DNA from: an uncultured Verrucomicrobiae bacterium | Lineage (GTDB): Bacteria > Verrucomicrobiota > Verrucomicrobiia > Limisphaerales > UBA1096 | DNA: 64,000 nt | Direction of reading: 5' to 3' | NCBI GenBank assembly: GCA_937770485.1 | Contig: CALJHX010000020.1 | Span: 62,001-126,000, forward strand | Program-made: the position numbers and the translations under genes | The notes under the pieces: model-generated | Told to the model about the DNA's origin: nothing | The model's database searches: none | The model's input: only the letters and a program-made list of their open reading frames with translations | Part shown: positions 36,401-44,048 of the stretch, piece after piece | Numbering within the stretch: the stretch's first letter is position 1 | Layout: each line of letters begins with the position of its first letter

Positions 36401-37657
36401 CATTGCCTGACGCAAGCGCGACACGAAGTTGTTCGCCCGCTGAGGTTGCTCGGCATAGGGCTGGAAAGATAGCAACTGCTGCACATCGGTGAAGCGGCGC
36501 GGATTCTCAGCACCGGGCCAAGGGGCAATGACCGGGTCGACGCGCAACCCATCCTCGCTGTCCAACGTCGGGGTGCTGTTTAGAACGAGTGGACCGTCCG
36601 AGTAGTCGTCCACCAGATTGTAGCCAAGCCTTGGTGCCTCGCTTGATGGTAGGCCAAGAGAGGGGATCATCCCGGAGAGATTGCGCCGAGATCCGTAGTA
36701 GCGGTGCATCATGATATCCCGAGCGTCGGAAAAGGACCAGCGGTCGGCTCTCGGAAAATCCAATCCCTTGGGATTGATTGGGCGCGAAATCCAGTCGTAG
36801 AAGTATTGCCACTGAATCGGATTCAACTGCCGCAGAAATCCGGCCATGTTCAGTTCCCATGAGCCAACCCCCTGGTTGCGCATGTAGAGGTACTGGTTGC
36901 CCCGACCCGCGGGTGTGTCGAGCCTCGGGTTCATCGGCTCACGTGCCTGGTTGTGAATGTGGTTGATGTCCAGCGAGCGGCCAGTCGGCAGGATCATGTA
37001 GGCGAAACGCCCGATGAAGCGGTTGGTGGGACCGTGCGCGAAGGCGGGGCTTTCCAACTGGCCGATCCACTCGGGGTCACCGATGAAGTGGTCGGTGGCA
37101 AACCGGCCATCGGAGGCCACCAGCGGGCGGCCCTGCCAGTTGGTCACCCCAAGCAACCCACTCGGCTCATAGGCTCGGTTGCGGTTCAGGTCGAGGTAGA
37201 ACCGGAAGTCCTCAGCCACGCTGTAGTTCTTGGGCCGCCAGCCAAGCGCGTTGGTGTCCACATACACCGGCGGCCTCGCAAGCTCCTGCAGGTTGGCCAG
37301 ATTGATCAGCAAGTCATCCGGCGTGAGCGACCTGCCGTTCGGGTACACGTAGCTGACGTTCGTCGGCGAAACTTTGCCGGGCACGAATCCAAATCGGTTG
37401 TAATAGTTTGTCGAGACCGAGAAGTCGTAGGCCAAGGGATCCTGCGTAGCCACCATCTGGCCAACCACTTTTGCCAACGCGCTGGCGGCGGCAGTCTCGG
37501 CCATGAGTTTGGCGCTGATCTGGTCAGACACAACTGTCACCGAGGCCCGCTCCCGGCTGCTGATACCGAGGAACACCACCGTCATCGCAGTCACCATCCC
37601 CAGCATGATCAGGGTGATAACCAGCGCCGCGCCTTGTTGTGTCCTGAATCGATTCAC
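33428..37657 (-). CDS. Large PilX/GspK-like protein, Verru_Chthon cassette protein A type
   Basis: The 1409-residue product begins QQGAALVITLIMLGMVTAMTVV, a class III-like prepilin leader followed by one membrane helix, as in PilX/GspK minor pilins. The remainder is a long extracytoplasmic part rich in Asn, Arg, Trp and Tyr (NYYNRFGFVPGKVSPTNVSY). About residue 1130 a calcium-loop-like KGFDRDRDGMPDYWE motif appears. Size, order and partners match the verrucomicrobial four-gene cassette known as Verru_Chthon A-D, whose function is not established. Start is a GTG at 37657 overlapping the stop of gene C (GTGA). Palindrome copy at 35592 reads LAN. Confidence 0.75.
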   Translation of the reverse strand: MNRFRTQQGAALVITLIMLGMVTAMTVVFLGISSRERASVTVVSDQISAKLMAETAAASALAKVVGQMVATQDPLAYDFSVSTNYYNRFGFVPGKVSPTNVSYVYPNGRSLTPDDLLINLANLQELARPPVYVDTNALGWRPKNYSVAEDFRFYLDLNRNRAYEPSGLLGVTNWQGRPLVASDGRFATDHFIGDPEWIGQLESPAFAHGPTNRFIGRFAYMILPTGRSLDINHIHNQAREPMNPRLDTPAGRGNQYLYMRNQGVGSWELNMAGFLRQLNPIQWQYFYDWISRPINPKGLDFPRADRWSFSDARDIMMHRYYGSRRNLSGMIPSLGLPSSEAPRLGYNLVDDYSDGPLVLNSTPTLDSEDGLRVDPVIAPWPGAENPRRFTDVQQLLSFQPYAEQPQRANNFVSRLRQAMNVQPKSIYTRKRLDSYERRTYYRLLSQMGVDSEPALRGKLNINYANDWFTGHNSQTNWTADEFINRAAHAMLRASVVSQSATDPATGNTATGYFIGGKVVNPDIGIAGLQHPLFPVPQNQGVFNPTNGVSSGIQLFPANAYTPEVHRLLQVAANIYDATTNQLVYPNPPTVMRPVFRKYANPAGGSGVFISRYTEVTNDWQRIRRQSFMKLANVVLRPQFQFDTDLHINIHGVPWIVGAKKGLPNFNEYSVESIVQVSRRLEVNKGTLANAPPEMSRNWRTNQMYTLGITNVFGIEGWNSYTNDYPRRLAMDIRHQYQIGLWDHSVTNKSGVALPRLLTNLVSAPFNKFTRLQKKWRGREFKVPLNAAATTITNSIYSTDLKRFFPANRAFTNVFEAGFAVPDWKLHITNRVQYFLVDLELNRVVDAVNLDNLVTSMDITQLTTGQTGAASSLFGSGNLSEGAFWETNRVDSSEGNRSPTFGVMNQIQVARGQKPVSTAFWRSYNSDPYAGRNKAKAIQDFDDFLRGRNRPRRPSDMIRKQAPFTPTRKIYKRASWQANDPLVHYTVNDLTDPIITDRFSTNNVVYLRPPNTPLPGSNLGLINERYRPWGGGGQLTDVNAYNFYAKDPLIVNSDAWQFPDNKFPGIGWLGRVHRGTSWQTMYLKSGVASLTNWWSWSGSFGTHNLMKGFDRDRDGMPDYWETLYGLNPQKQDAYLDPDIDGLVNLQEYRAGTHPLLATSLLGLSTTHPTNDWRLLQLFTTAPNASAATGLLSVNQTNAAAWSAVFSGLTVLSNSLPDSPTLGAYVAEMGTAEEAHLIQPTSPQLDWILNGTHGQQTMWINGRSNVIYGMNQARLAKGGFRTLGDVLSTPTLTEFSPFLNINPMEMALKGVPTEQQKYAIHENVMEWIPQQILSLLKEDEPRITVYAFGQALKPAENSIVTRPGQYYQMCTNYAVVGEVFTKTTYKLEDQWEGTNKVFRAVIEDYQVLAEE

Positions 37658-38664
37658 TTCGTGTCTCTGATGGGAACCCGCTGCCGGAACAGGGTTACTT
37701 TGCCAATCTGCCGACCAAGGAAGTTGGCGCGCACCTCCGGATTCGGTGGCAGTGACCGAACCTGCTTGAGCACCCGGGGTGCAATCACCGCCATTTCCAC
37801 GTCGAAATAACTCGGCAACGCCCCATAAAACTGGGCTTGGCTCTGGGCGTAGCGGTCCTGCATCAGCGTCCCGTCCACGGGCCGGTTAGTATTCATCTGG
37901 AACAGCGCTTGGCCAGCCGCACCGCGCCTATCGAGATTCAGGCCAAGTGGATCGTAAAAGATTCGGCCATGGCCAAGCGGACGCCCCAACTGGTCGTACG
38001 GCGTGATGCGCAGGTGGATCACCCCGTCGGTGATCGGCTCAAACGCTTCGGCGGAAGTGTTGGCGACCGGCTCGAAGTAAAAACGGTTGAAAATCCCGGT
38101 CTTATTGAGCAGCGCTTGGCCAGGCGCGGTGACTCGCAGCGTGCCGTTGGTGCGGTACCGGGCGAGCGTGCCGACGCCGCTGTCCACATCGATCACCCGG
38201 TAACTGGTGACATGAAACCCGGAATCGCCGCGGCTGGTAAAGGTGAAGTCCTGCAGGATGTTCGTCCGAAACCCCTGCTCAATGGCCCAGGCATCGCTCA
38301 CGGGCGGCATGGCATCAGACTGGTACGCCATCCGCAGCGCAACGCTTTCACCCGGCGTGACGCGTGAAAAGAAACTCTTGCTGCCGGAGTAGGTGAGCTT
38401 CGTCTGCAAATCGGTGATGGCCGGGTAACCGCTGACCTCCATTTGCGACAGCTCGCGGACAATCATCTCCATCGCGGCGCGCCCGCCCTCGTTCACGTCC
38501 ACCTGGGAGGCATTCTTGCGCAGGGCCATTTGCGTCTGGTTGAACAACGCATAAAGCACGTAGATGACGAGCGTCATCACCGACACGGCCACCAGCAGCT
38601 CCAGGATGGTGAAGGCCCGGCGGCTGCTGGCCCACAAGCGGGCGTTGTCGTGTCTGCTGTTCAT
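37654..38664 (-). CDS. Prepilin-like protein, Verru_Chthon cassette protein C type (PulJ-like)
   Basis: The 336-residue protein has a class III prepilin leader and hydrophobic stretch, RRAFTILELLVAVSVMTLVIYVLY, abbreviated here to its key run AFTILELLVAV; cleavage is expected before Phe in RRA|F. The rest is a PulJ/GspJ-like pseudopilin body (GGRAAMEMIVREL). It overlaps both neighbours by four bases (ATGA upstream with gene B, GTGA downstream with gene A). Variants of the palindrome encode GQALFQMN and the APGQALLN loop. Like the other cassette members it should be exported and assembled or anchored by the type IV pilus/type II secretion machinery, which is not encoded in this window. Confidence 0.8.
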   Translation of the reverse strand: MNSRHDNARLWASSRRAFTILELLVAVSVMTLVIYVLYALFNQTQMALRKNASQVDVNEGGRAAMEMIVRELSQMEVSGYPAITDLQTKLTYSGSKSFFSRVTPGESVALRMAYQSDAMPPVSDAWAIEQGFRTNILQDFTFTSRGDSGFHVTSYRVIDVDSGVGTLARYRTNGTLRVTAPGQALLNKTGIFNRFYFEPVANTSAEAFEPITDGVIHLRITPYDQLGRPLGHGRIFYDPLGLNLDRRGAAGQALFQMNTNRPVDGTLMQDRYAQSQAQFYGALPSYFDVEMAVIAPRVLKQVRSLPPNPEVRANFLGRQIGKVTLFRQRVPIRDTK

Positions 38665-39557
38665 TGACTTCGGACCACCTTGGGGACGCTGAACTTGTTT
38701 GGCTCAAAAAAGAAAAACGGCGAAGTGACATCCTCCTGAAACTGACCCGTCGCCATGTCCAGCGGGTTGAGCAGGTTCAGGTTGCGGTTGACCAGGCGGC
38801 CGGCAACGACGGTGCGGAAAACCTTTTTGTTCGGCCCCGGCCGCTCCTCGTCACCAAATTTGTATTCCGGCCACTGGAAGGTCAGCTTGATCTCGTAAAA
38901 ATTCAGCTTGCTGAACCGGTTCGCATCAAGTTCGAGCTTGTCACCGATGTTGTCCCACACCCGGCCGGTGAGATCCCCCCAGTCCCCCGACGTGCGGATC
39001 GGCCTCACCTCGGAAGTCAGTCGATAGGAAAAAGCCATCTCCTTGGCGGCTTCGCCCTTGTCCACCGCGCTGCCGCTAATCGCGCGAACCTTGGCCCGGA
39101 TCAGGTTGTACTCGCCGGATCGGGTATCCACCTGCGGCCAGTTCCTGACCGTAACCGGCCCCACCAAGTCGGCCTGCACCGGCATACTCAACAACCCGAC
39201 AATCGCCGCCCCCTGCACGCCCCTTGGCAACTCCATGTGACCGTCTCCCGCCCCAGCCGGCAACGGCTCCCATCGATAAACCTGTGAGCTGGAACTTCGT
39301 ATCTCAATGAACGTAATGTGCTCAGCGAGCTCGTTCATGCCTGTGGCACCGCTCCGGATCGCCTCCATCCAGTACATGCCGTCCTGGTTAATGATGGTTT
39401 CCTCGCGATTGTCCTTTTGCACGTTGATGCCGATCGGCAGCACGCCGATGATGGCAACCAGCGCGAAGGCAATGATGCCGAGGCAGATCGCCAGCTCAAC
39501 CATTGTGAACCCGCCCCGGCCCCGAAGATATGCCGCTTTGTTGTTCCGCAGTTTCAT
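38661..39557 (-). CDS. Prepilin-like protein, Verru_Chthon cassette protein B type (PilV/GspI-like)
   Basis: The 298-residue protein starts at ATG 39557 (MKLRNNKAAYLRGRGG) and has the prepilin leader GG|FTMVELAICLGIIAF with the conserved Glu at +5. The body has no enzyme motif. Its ATG overlaps the stop of gene D (ATGA) and its own stop overlaps the start of gene C (ATGA). The order D-B-C-A with three four-base overlaps implies a fixed stoichiometry. Frames upstream of the chosen start have no similarity to prepilins. Confidence 0.8.
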   Translation of the reverse strand: MKLRNNKAAYLRGRGGFTMVELAICLGIIAFALVAIIGVLPIGINVQKDNREETIINQDGMYWMEAIRSGATGMNELAEHITFIEIRSSSSQVYRWEPLPAGAGDGHMELPRGVQGAAIVGLLSMPVQADLVGPVTVRNWPQVDTRSGEYNLIRAKVRAISGSAVDKGEAAKEMAFSYRLTSEVRPIRTSGDWGDLTGRVWDNIGDKLELDANRFSKLNFYEIKLTFQWPEYKFGDEERPGPNKKVFRTVVAGRLVNRNLNLLNPLDMATGQFQEDVTSPFFFFEPNKFSVPKVVRSQ

Positions 39558-40519
39558 TTCGAATCGACCGTCGCCGCCGCTGCCGTCTCCACCCGAGCAC
39601 GACCGGTGATGTGGTTTACCACGATCTTGGAGTGGTACCGGTTTTTGCGTCTGAACAGATCCCAAGTCATCCCCTGTTTCTCAGCAGATGGCATGTCATT
39701 CCAAACTTCAATAAGTCGCGCCTCGTCATCAAATCCGCCAGTGGCCAGCAGATCTGGCCGGCCGGAGCGGTAGTTGCCAAAACGGTCCCGATCATGAAAC
39801 AAACTGCCCTCGACAAACGGGATGATTTCGTTCCGACCCGCCGGCACGAGCTTGCCGAAACCGTTACGCTTAACCAGTTGCCCTCGGGAATTGAAGGCCA
39901 CATGCGGCAGCCGCGCCGGGCTACTGTCCGCCAGCGGAAACGGGATCAGCGGCATCTGCGGCGTGTGGCCGAAAAAATGGTCCTTCTGGAAGCCGTCAGT
40001 GTATTCGTCGCCTCGCCTGTACTCATTCTCCCCCTTGCGCCACGCCATGAATTTGTAGGGCGCGATGAGCATCCCGGCGGGCAGTCTTTTCCATTCGGTG
40101 AGGTAGTTGGGGTGGCTCTGCCCGGGCTGGTCGCCGACCGAGCGCATCGACATGATGGCGTAGCCGCTGAACTGCTTCTCCAGCATGTTGGTCAGCGAAA
40201 GCAATCGAGGATCCTTCTTTCGCGGCGGCAACATCTCCTTGTCCACGTTTTTAATTATATCCCAAATGTTAGTGGGGGTGAAAACGACGTACACGGTCGA
40301 GCGGTTGCGAAGCGCGACCTGCCGGGCAAACCTCAAGTCCTCCACCAACTGACGCGTCGCGCCCTTGTTGGTGGCGCTGCGCCCGAGCCCCTTCATCGCC
40401 GGCAGCGTGATGCTGGTAAGCACGGCGATGATCCCTATGACCACCAGCAATTCAAGCAATGTAAACCCGCCTTGGCCAAGCGGTCCATGCCCTCTTCGGT
40501 TGGTTTTTAATTTTTTCAT
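39554..40519 (-). CDS. Prepilin-like protein, Verru_Chthon cassette protein D type (GspH-like)
   Basis: The 321-residue protein (ATG at 40519, MKKLKTNRRGHGPLGQGG) has the class III leader [17 protein letters not shown] and a body with VEDLRFARQVALRNRSTVYV, a GspH-type helix region. The six residues before the cleavage site, PLGQGG, are written by a TTGGCCAA palindrome at 40472-40479. It is the first gene of the cassette; the pseudopilin gene upstream ends 24 bases away. The long C-terminal part ending in TGRARVETAAA is typical of the D family. Confidence 0.8.
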   Translation of the reverse strand: MKKLKTNRRGHGPLGQGGFTLLELLVVIGIIAVLTSITLPAMKGLGRSATNKGATRQLVEDLRFARQVALRNRSTVYVVFTPTNIWDIIKNVDKEMLPPRKKDPRLLSLTNMLEKQFSGYAIMSMRSVGDQPGQSHPNYLTEWKRLPAGMLIAPYKFMAWRKGENEYRRGDEYTDGFQKDHFFGHTPQMPLIPFPLADSSPARLPHVAFNSRGQLVKRNGFGKLVPAGRNEIIPFVEGSLFHDRDRFGNYRSGRPDLLATGGFDDEARLIEVWNDMPSAEKQGMTWDLFRRKNRYHSKIVVNHITGRARVETAAAATVDSK

Positions 40520-40543
40520 GCCCCGGCCAATCACACTCCAAGC

Positions 40544-41332
40544 TTACTGCCAACTCAAGATGTTGTCCTTATTACTGCCCTCGATCGCGTTGGTATCCGT
40601 CCCAGCGTCCCCATCGGGGCCCAGGGACCAGACCAACACGGGTGAGTTGGCTTGATAACCACCCTTTACACGACTCAAGCCCACCAATCCTTCGTTCCCT
40701 TCCATAGCGGATACGGAACTCTGGCCGTAAAATGCGTCAATCGTTTTACCATCGTAGTTTGCATCCACTGTGACAATATACGGACTACCCCACGGATCAC
40801 GGAATACACCGTCCGTGCCCACTCCGCCCTGCGTCGTTGAAGTAACATCCTTGGCATTGAGAAAATTAATCTTCTTGGGATTCATCTTGTGGTTCCGGTT
40901 CGATGTTGAGCGATTATTTCGAAATTTTTCCTGCGCCCGGAGAATCGCCACCAACTCGGCGTTGCTCACCTGCACTCGGCCCGGAGTGGCAATTGACGGC
41001 AATATTTCGCCTTTCGGATTGGTCAGGCGCCTAGATGAGTTGCCCGTCATATGCAAGGTGCCAAAAGTGTAGTCTGGGGTTTTCAACTGCTGGGTTATCT
41101 GAGTAGGGATAGGGTAGCGACTGTACTCCGCCTCGTAGGTGCGAACTGCACCGGAGATATTCTGCATCTCACTCTTTGCCTGCGCCTTCTTGGCAGAGTC
41201 CTTGGCCTTGCTCAACGCCGGTAAAATCATGCCCGCCAGGATCGCTATGATGCCGATCACCACAAGTAACTCAACCAACGTGAAACCTCGCCTGGCCGTT
41301 GCATTGTTGGAATTGTTTGTCTTCGTTTTCAT
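40544..41332 (-). CDS. GspG-like type II secretion pseudopilin
   Basis: The 262-residue protein has a class III prepilin leader, [21 protein letters not shown], then a long amphipathic helix ([20 protein letters not shown]) and a globular tail with [19 protein letters not shown], the DPWG motif of GspG-type major pseudopilins. The C-terminus ends with [20 protein letters not shown], resembling the calcium-binding SxGPDG loop of GspG. ATG start at 41332, 24 bases after the upstream pseudopilin. Expected to form part of a secretion pseudopilus in the periplasm. Confidence 0.85.
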   Translation of the reverse strand: MKTKTNNSNNATARRGFTLVELLVVIGIIAILAGMILPALSKAKDSAKKAQAKSEMQNISGAVRTYEAEYSRYPIPTQITQQLKTPDYTFGTLHMTGNSSRRLTNPKGEILPSIATPGRVQVSNAELVAILRAQEKFRNNRSTSNRNHKMNPKKINFLNAKDVTSTTQGGVGTDGVFRDPWGSPYIVTVDANYDGKTIDAFYGQSSVSAMEGNEGLVGLSRVKGGYQANSPVLVWSLGPDGDAGTDTNAIEGSNKDNILSWQ

Positions 41333-41356
41333 GTCTTTTTATTGTCTGAAATAAAA

Positions 41357-42103
41357 TTAACGCTTTTTCTTTTTATAGTATCTAGAAAGTTGCTCGCGGG
41401 AAAATGTTTCCTTACGCCAGTTACTGATAACCAACACCTCGTCGCCCACAACAATCTCAGCCCACAAATCATACTTGCCGATGTTGTGAACGACCGACTT
41501 GCCTGTCACATAGCGCCACGGGTTGACACCCCTCGCCACTTTGCCATGATGTTCAACAGGGTGGTCATCCCGGTCCAGCGGCCACGGCACTGGCGCGCAA
41601 AGGATATGTACTTCATCCGCATGATGCATTTCATGGCCATGTCCATCATCGTCGTCACCGTGTTCTTCGCTGATATGCCTGACGGTCTTTGCGGTCGGTT
41701 CGTAGAATTTTTTTAGCTCCCTCTCAGTTCGTGCGGTGTTGACGAACCCCTCTACTCCAAAGTGTTCCTTGATCGCCTGCACTTCCATGGGCATTCCAAC
41801 CATGGGATCGCTGAATGTTTTCCCATCAAACAGGCAGCCGGTCAACTCGTAGTAAAGCGAGTTCAGGGCCGGGTCTTTTGGATTGTCTGGCGGATAATGG
41901 CCAAACTTGGCCTTATAAGACTCTATGGCTGTGCCGATTCCGGCAAGTTCTGCCCGGGTGCGTGACTCGCGCATTTTGCGGCTTGCCGTGCCGCTTAAGC
42001 CCACCACCAAAGATGCCAGGATGCCGATGATCACGATAACCACCAATAACTCAATTAGCGTAAATCCGCGCCTGCCTCCTCTCTTCCTCGTCAAATGTTT
42101 CAT
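41357..42103 (-). CDS. Pseudopilin with His/Asp-rich insert
   Basis: The 248-residue product has the leader [21 protein letters not shown], a helix with SRTRAELAGIGTAIESYKAKFGHYPPD like GspG, and then an unusual stretch EEHGDDDDGHGHEMHHADEV at about residues 160-180 that could bind metal ions. The ATG at 42103 overlaps the stop of the upstream antitoxin-like gene (TAATG), so translation may be coupled to the toxin-antitoxin pair. It is followed by the second pseudopilin and the A-D cassette in the same direction. Confidence 0.8.
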   Translation of the reverse strand: MKHLTRKRGGRRGFTLIELLVVIVIIGILASLVVGLSGTASRKMRESRTRAELAGIGTAIESYKAKFGHYPPDNPKDPALNSLYYELTGCLFDGKTFSDPMVGMPMEVQAIKEHFGVEGFVNTARTERELKKFYEPTAKTVRHISEEHGDDDDGHGHEMHHADEVHILCAPVPWPLDRDDHPVEHHGKVARGVNPWRYVTGKSVVHNIGKYDLWAEIVVGDEVLVISNWRKETFSREQLSRYYKKKKR

Positions 42104-42375
42104 TAGTCTTTTGTCTCCTGTTCCATTCGCTCGCTCAACCACTGCTTGATCATGCTTTGGTAGCCCAGGTACCGCGACCGAGCCAGGCGCTTGATTTTGG
42201 ACAACATCCGGGGATCCATCCGCAACGATATGGTGATCGACTCGATCCCCTCCCCGCTCTGCGCCAGGGCCAACTCCATCATTCGGGGCGCAACGCCGGT
42301 GTTCGCCCAATAGGCGGCTTCCGCCGCTTCGTCGTCGAACTGCGGCACTTGTTCCCAATCGCTGATCTGGTTCAT
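42103..42375 (-). CDS. BrnA-like/CopG-type ribbon-helix-helix antitoxin
   Basis: The 90-residue acidic N-terminal half (VPQFDDEAAEAAYWAN) is followed by a ribbon-helix-helix pattern: SITISLRMDPRMLSKIKRLA then YQSMIKQWLSERM. This matches BrnA/CopG-type antitoxins, where the beta strand ITISLRM binds DNA and the acidic part blocks the toxin. It is 31 bases downstream of the toxin-like gene, the toxin-first order seen in BrnTA systems. It probably represses its own promoter. Stop overlaps the next pseudopilin start. Confidence 0.75.
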   Translation of the reverse strand: MNQISDWEQVPQFDDEAAEAAYWANTGVAPRMMELALAQSGEGIESITISLRMDPRMLSKIKRLARSRYLGYQSMIKQWLSERMEQETKD

Positions 42376-42406
42376 TCCGGTTTTGTTTCAATCGTCGTCC
42401 CATGCC

Positions 42407-42688
42407 TTAACCGATCTTTTGGTTCATTTTTCGCTGATAGAAAAAGGTTTCATCCTCCGTGAATCCTCGAGCCATCACCACACGAATCTGTTTGCCGTTG
42501 GTTCGGTAAACGCTGAAAATCCCGTAACCCGTCGTCGCCATGCCAAGGTTGAAATATCGCGACTCACCGGCGTACCGGGGTGAGTCAGGCATAAGCTTGC
42601 AGGAAAATGGATCCTCAAAGGACTCCTCCACATCCTTCGGAACCAATCCTTCCCACTCAAACGGCATGTTAACCCAGTTGAATTCCAT
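42407..42688 (-). CDS. BrnT-like toxin
   Basis: The 93-residue protein starts FNWVNMPFEWEGLVPKDVEE and has SRYFNLGMATTGYGIFSVYR, then GKQIRVVMARGFTEDETFFY. The pattern of strand-strand-helix with R-V-V-x-A-R resembles the BrnT/RelE-fold RNase toxins. I do not see a perfect match, so family placement is tentative; the gene order and partner support it. ATG at 42688, about 7 bases from the predicted transcription start, so the mRNA may be nearly leaderless. Substrate would be mRNA or another RNA, by analogy. Confidence 0.6.
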   Translation of the reverse strand: MEFNWVNMPFEWEGLVPKDVEESFEDPFSCKLMPDSPRYAGESRYFNLGMATTGYGIFSVYRTNGKQIRVVMARGFTEDETFFYQRKMNQKIG

Positions 42689-42701
42689 CTCCGCTAACCA
42701 A

Positions 42702-42739
42702 AAAATACGCCTTGAACATACATTGTCAATACATTGTCA
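42702..42739 (-). promoter_or_regulatory. Promoter and tandem operator of the toxin-antitoxin pair
   Basis: Two adjacent 11-bp direct repeats, ATACATTGTCA, lie at 42718-42728 and 42729-42739 (plus strand). On the minus strand one of them contains TTGACA (42724-42729), 16 bases from TATTTT (42702-42707), a fair -35/-10 pair. Direct repeats over the -35 fit autorepression by a ribbon-helix-helix antitoxin. A T6A7 tract follows at 42745-42757. Confidence 0.6.
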
Positions 42740-42884
42740 GTACGTTTTTTAAAAAAATTCTGGGGGCTGTTCTGGCGGGAAACTTAATTTTTCCCCTTGT
42801 TTTCGCTGCTTCGGGCGGTTTCGGTTGACTCATCAACGCCTCGCCTCGACCATCCGCAAGCCAAGCCAAGCGCTTGGCCCCGTG

Positions 42885-44048
42885 ATGCGCCTCTCACATT
42901 TCTTCACATATTACCGAACCTTGGGCGGCGTGCAGTCCATTCTAAAGCGGCATCACACCTCGGACTCCAAGCGGGGCCACGAACCTGGTTTCATGTTCGC
43001 ATTTGAGTCGAACGATTTCGACGAACCCGACATCACCGGGCTTGGCTTCGGCGGCGGCCACTCCATCCACTCGATGCGCGCCAAGTTCGCTAACCACACC
43101 CACGGCTTCACCAACTCGGTGGCAGTTTGTCACAACATGTGGGGTCTGCAATTCCTAGCCGACCTCATGCCGGCCAAGCGGCGGGTCGGACTGCTGCACT
43201 CGGACTGGACCGAACTGCGGCCCCACCTCGAGACCCAGCGCGGCCTACTCGACGGAGTGCTGTGCGTGAGCAACGCACTGGTCGACCTGGTGTCCGACTG
43301 CCTGCCGGACTTGGCCAAGGCCAACCGCGTCCAGTTGATCTCCTACCCGATCGACGGCTTGGCGGCGATCCCGGAGCGGCCGCCCTTAGCCAAGCGCACG
43401 GTGGTGATTGGCTGGGTCGGCCGGATGCAAACGGAGCAAAAACGGGTCGAGCGTTTGCCGGCGTTGGTCAAGGCACTCGAGTCGGCCGGCATCGACTTTC
43501 GATTCGAGTTGCTCGGTGACGGCCCTAGACAGCCCTGGCTCGAGCAGCAGTTGCCAAGCGGCCGCACGATTTTTCACGGCCGCAAGTCGGGCGACGATTA
43601 CGCGTCAGTCTTGCGCGGGTGGGACTTCATCACAAGCGTCAGCGACTACGAAGGGTTGCCCATCTCAATGCTCGAGGCGTTTAGCGCTGGGGTGCTGCCG
43701 CTCTGCCCTGCGATCGGCTGCGGCGGCGACGAGTACTCGGCCAAGCTAGGCGACGAGTTTGTCTGGGACGCCTTCGACTTTGACCAAGCGGCCGCGAAGC
43801 TCAAGTTCATCTTGGCCAAGCCGGAATCCGCGCTTGCCCAGGCGCGAGCCGAGGCTCGCGCACTCACCTGTGGCCACAGCGAAGCCGGGTACTTCCGCAC
43901 ATTCGACGAGTTCGTGCATCGCATCGACGACGAGCCGCCCGTGGCGGCGGAGCGCCTGACAAAGCGGCCGTTTTACTTTTCTGACCGGCTGCCCTTTGGT
44001 CTAATGACGCGCCTTTGGCCAAGCGGCTGCACGCGACGCAATGAATGA
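42885..44048 (+). CDS. GT4-like glycosyltransferase
   Basis: The 387-residue protein (ATG at 42885, MRLSHFFTYYRTLGGVQS) has the GT-B fold pattern: the Gly-rich N-terminal TLGGVQSI, the C-terminal donor domain with VIGWVGRMQTEQKRVERLP, FELLGDGPRQPWLE, and the EX7E motif EGLPISMLE. GT4 enzymes transfer sugars from nucleotide-sugars to lipid or polysaccharide acceptors. The last residues, LWPSGCTRRNE, come from a palindrome copy at 44015 and run into the next gene, which overlaps by 8 bases. An upstream ATG at 42825 exists but its 20 residues have no similarity and no ribosome-binding site. Confidence 0.85.
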   Translation: MRLSHFFTYYRTLGGVQSILKRHHTSDSKRGHEPGFMFAFESNDFDEPDITGLGFGGGHSIHSMRAKFANHTHGFTNSVAVCHNMWGLQFLADLMPAKRRVGLLHSDWTELRPHLETQRGLLDGVLCVSNALVDLVSDCLPDLAKANRVQLISYPIDGLAAIPERPPLAKRTVVIGWVGRMQTEQKRVERLPALVKALESAGIDFRFELLGDGPRQPWLEQQLPSGRTIFHGRKSGDDYASVLRGWDFITSVSDYEGLPISMLEAFSAGVLPLCPAIGCGGDEYSAKLGDEFVWDAFDFDQAAAKLKFILAKPESALAQARAEARALTCGHSEAGYFRTFDEFVHRIDDEPPVAAERLTKRPFYFSDRLPFGLMTRLWPSGCTRRNE

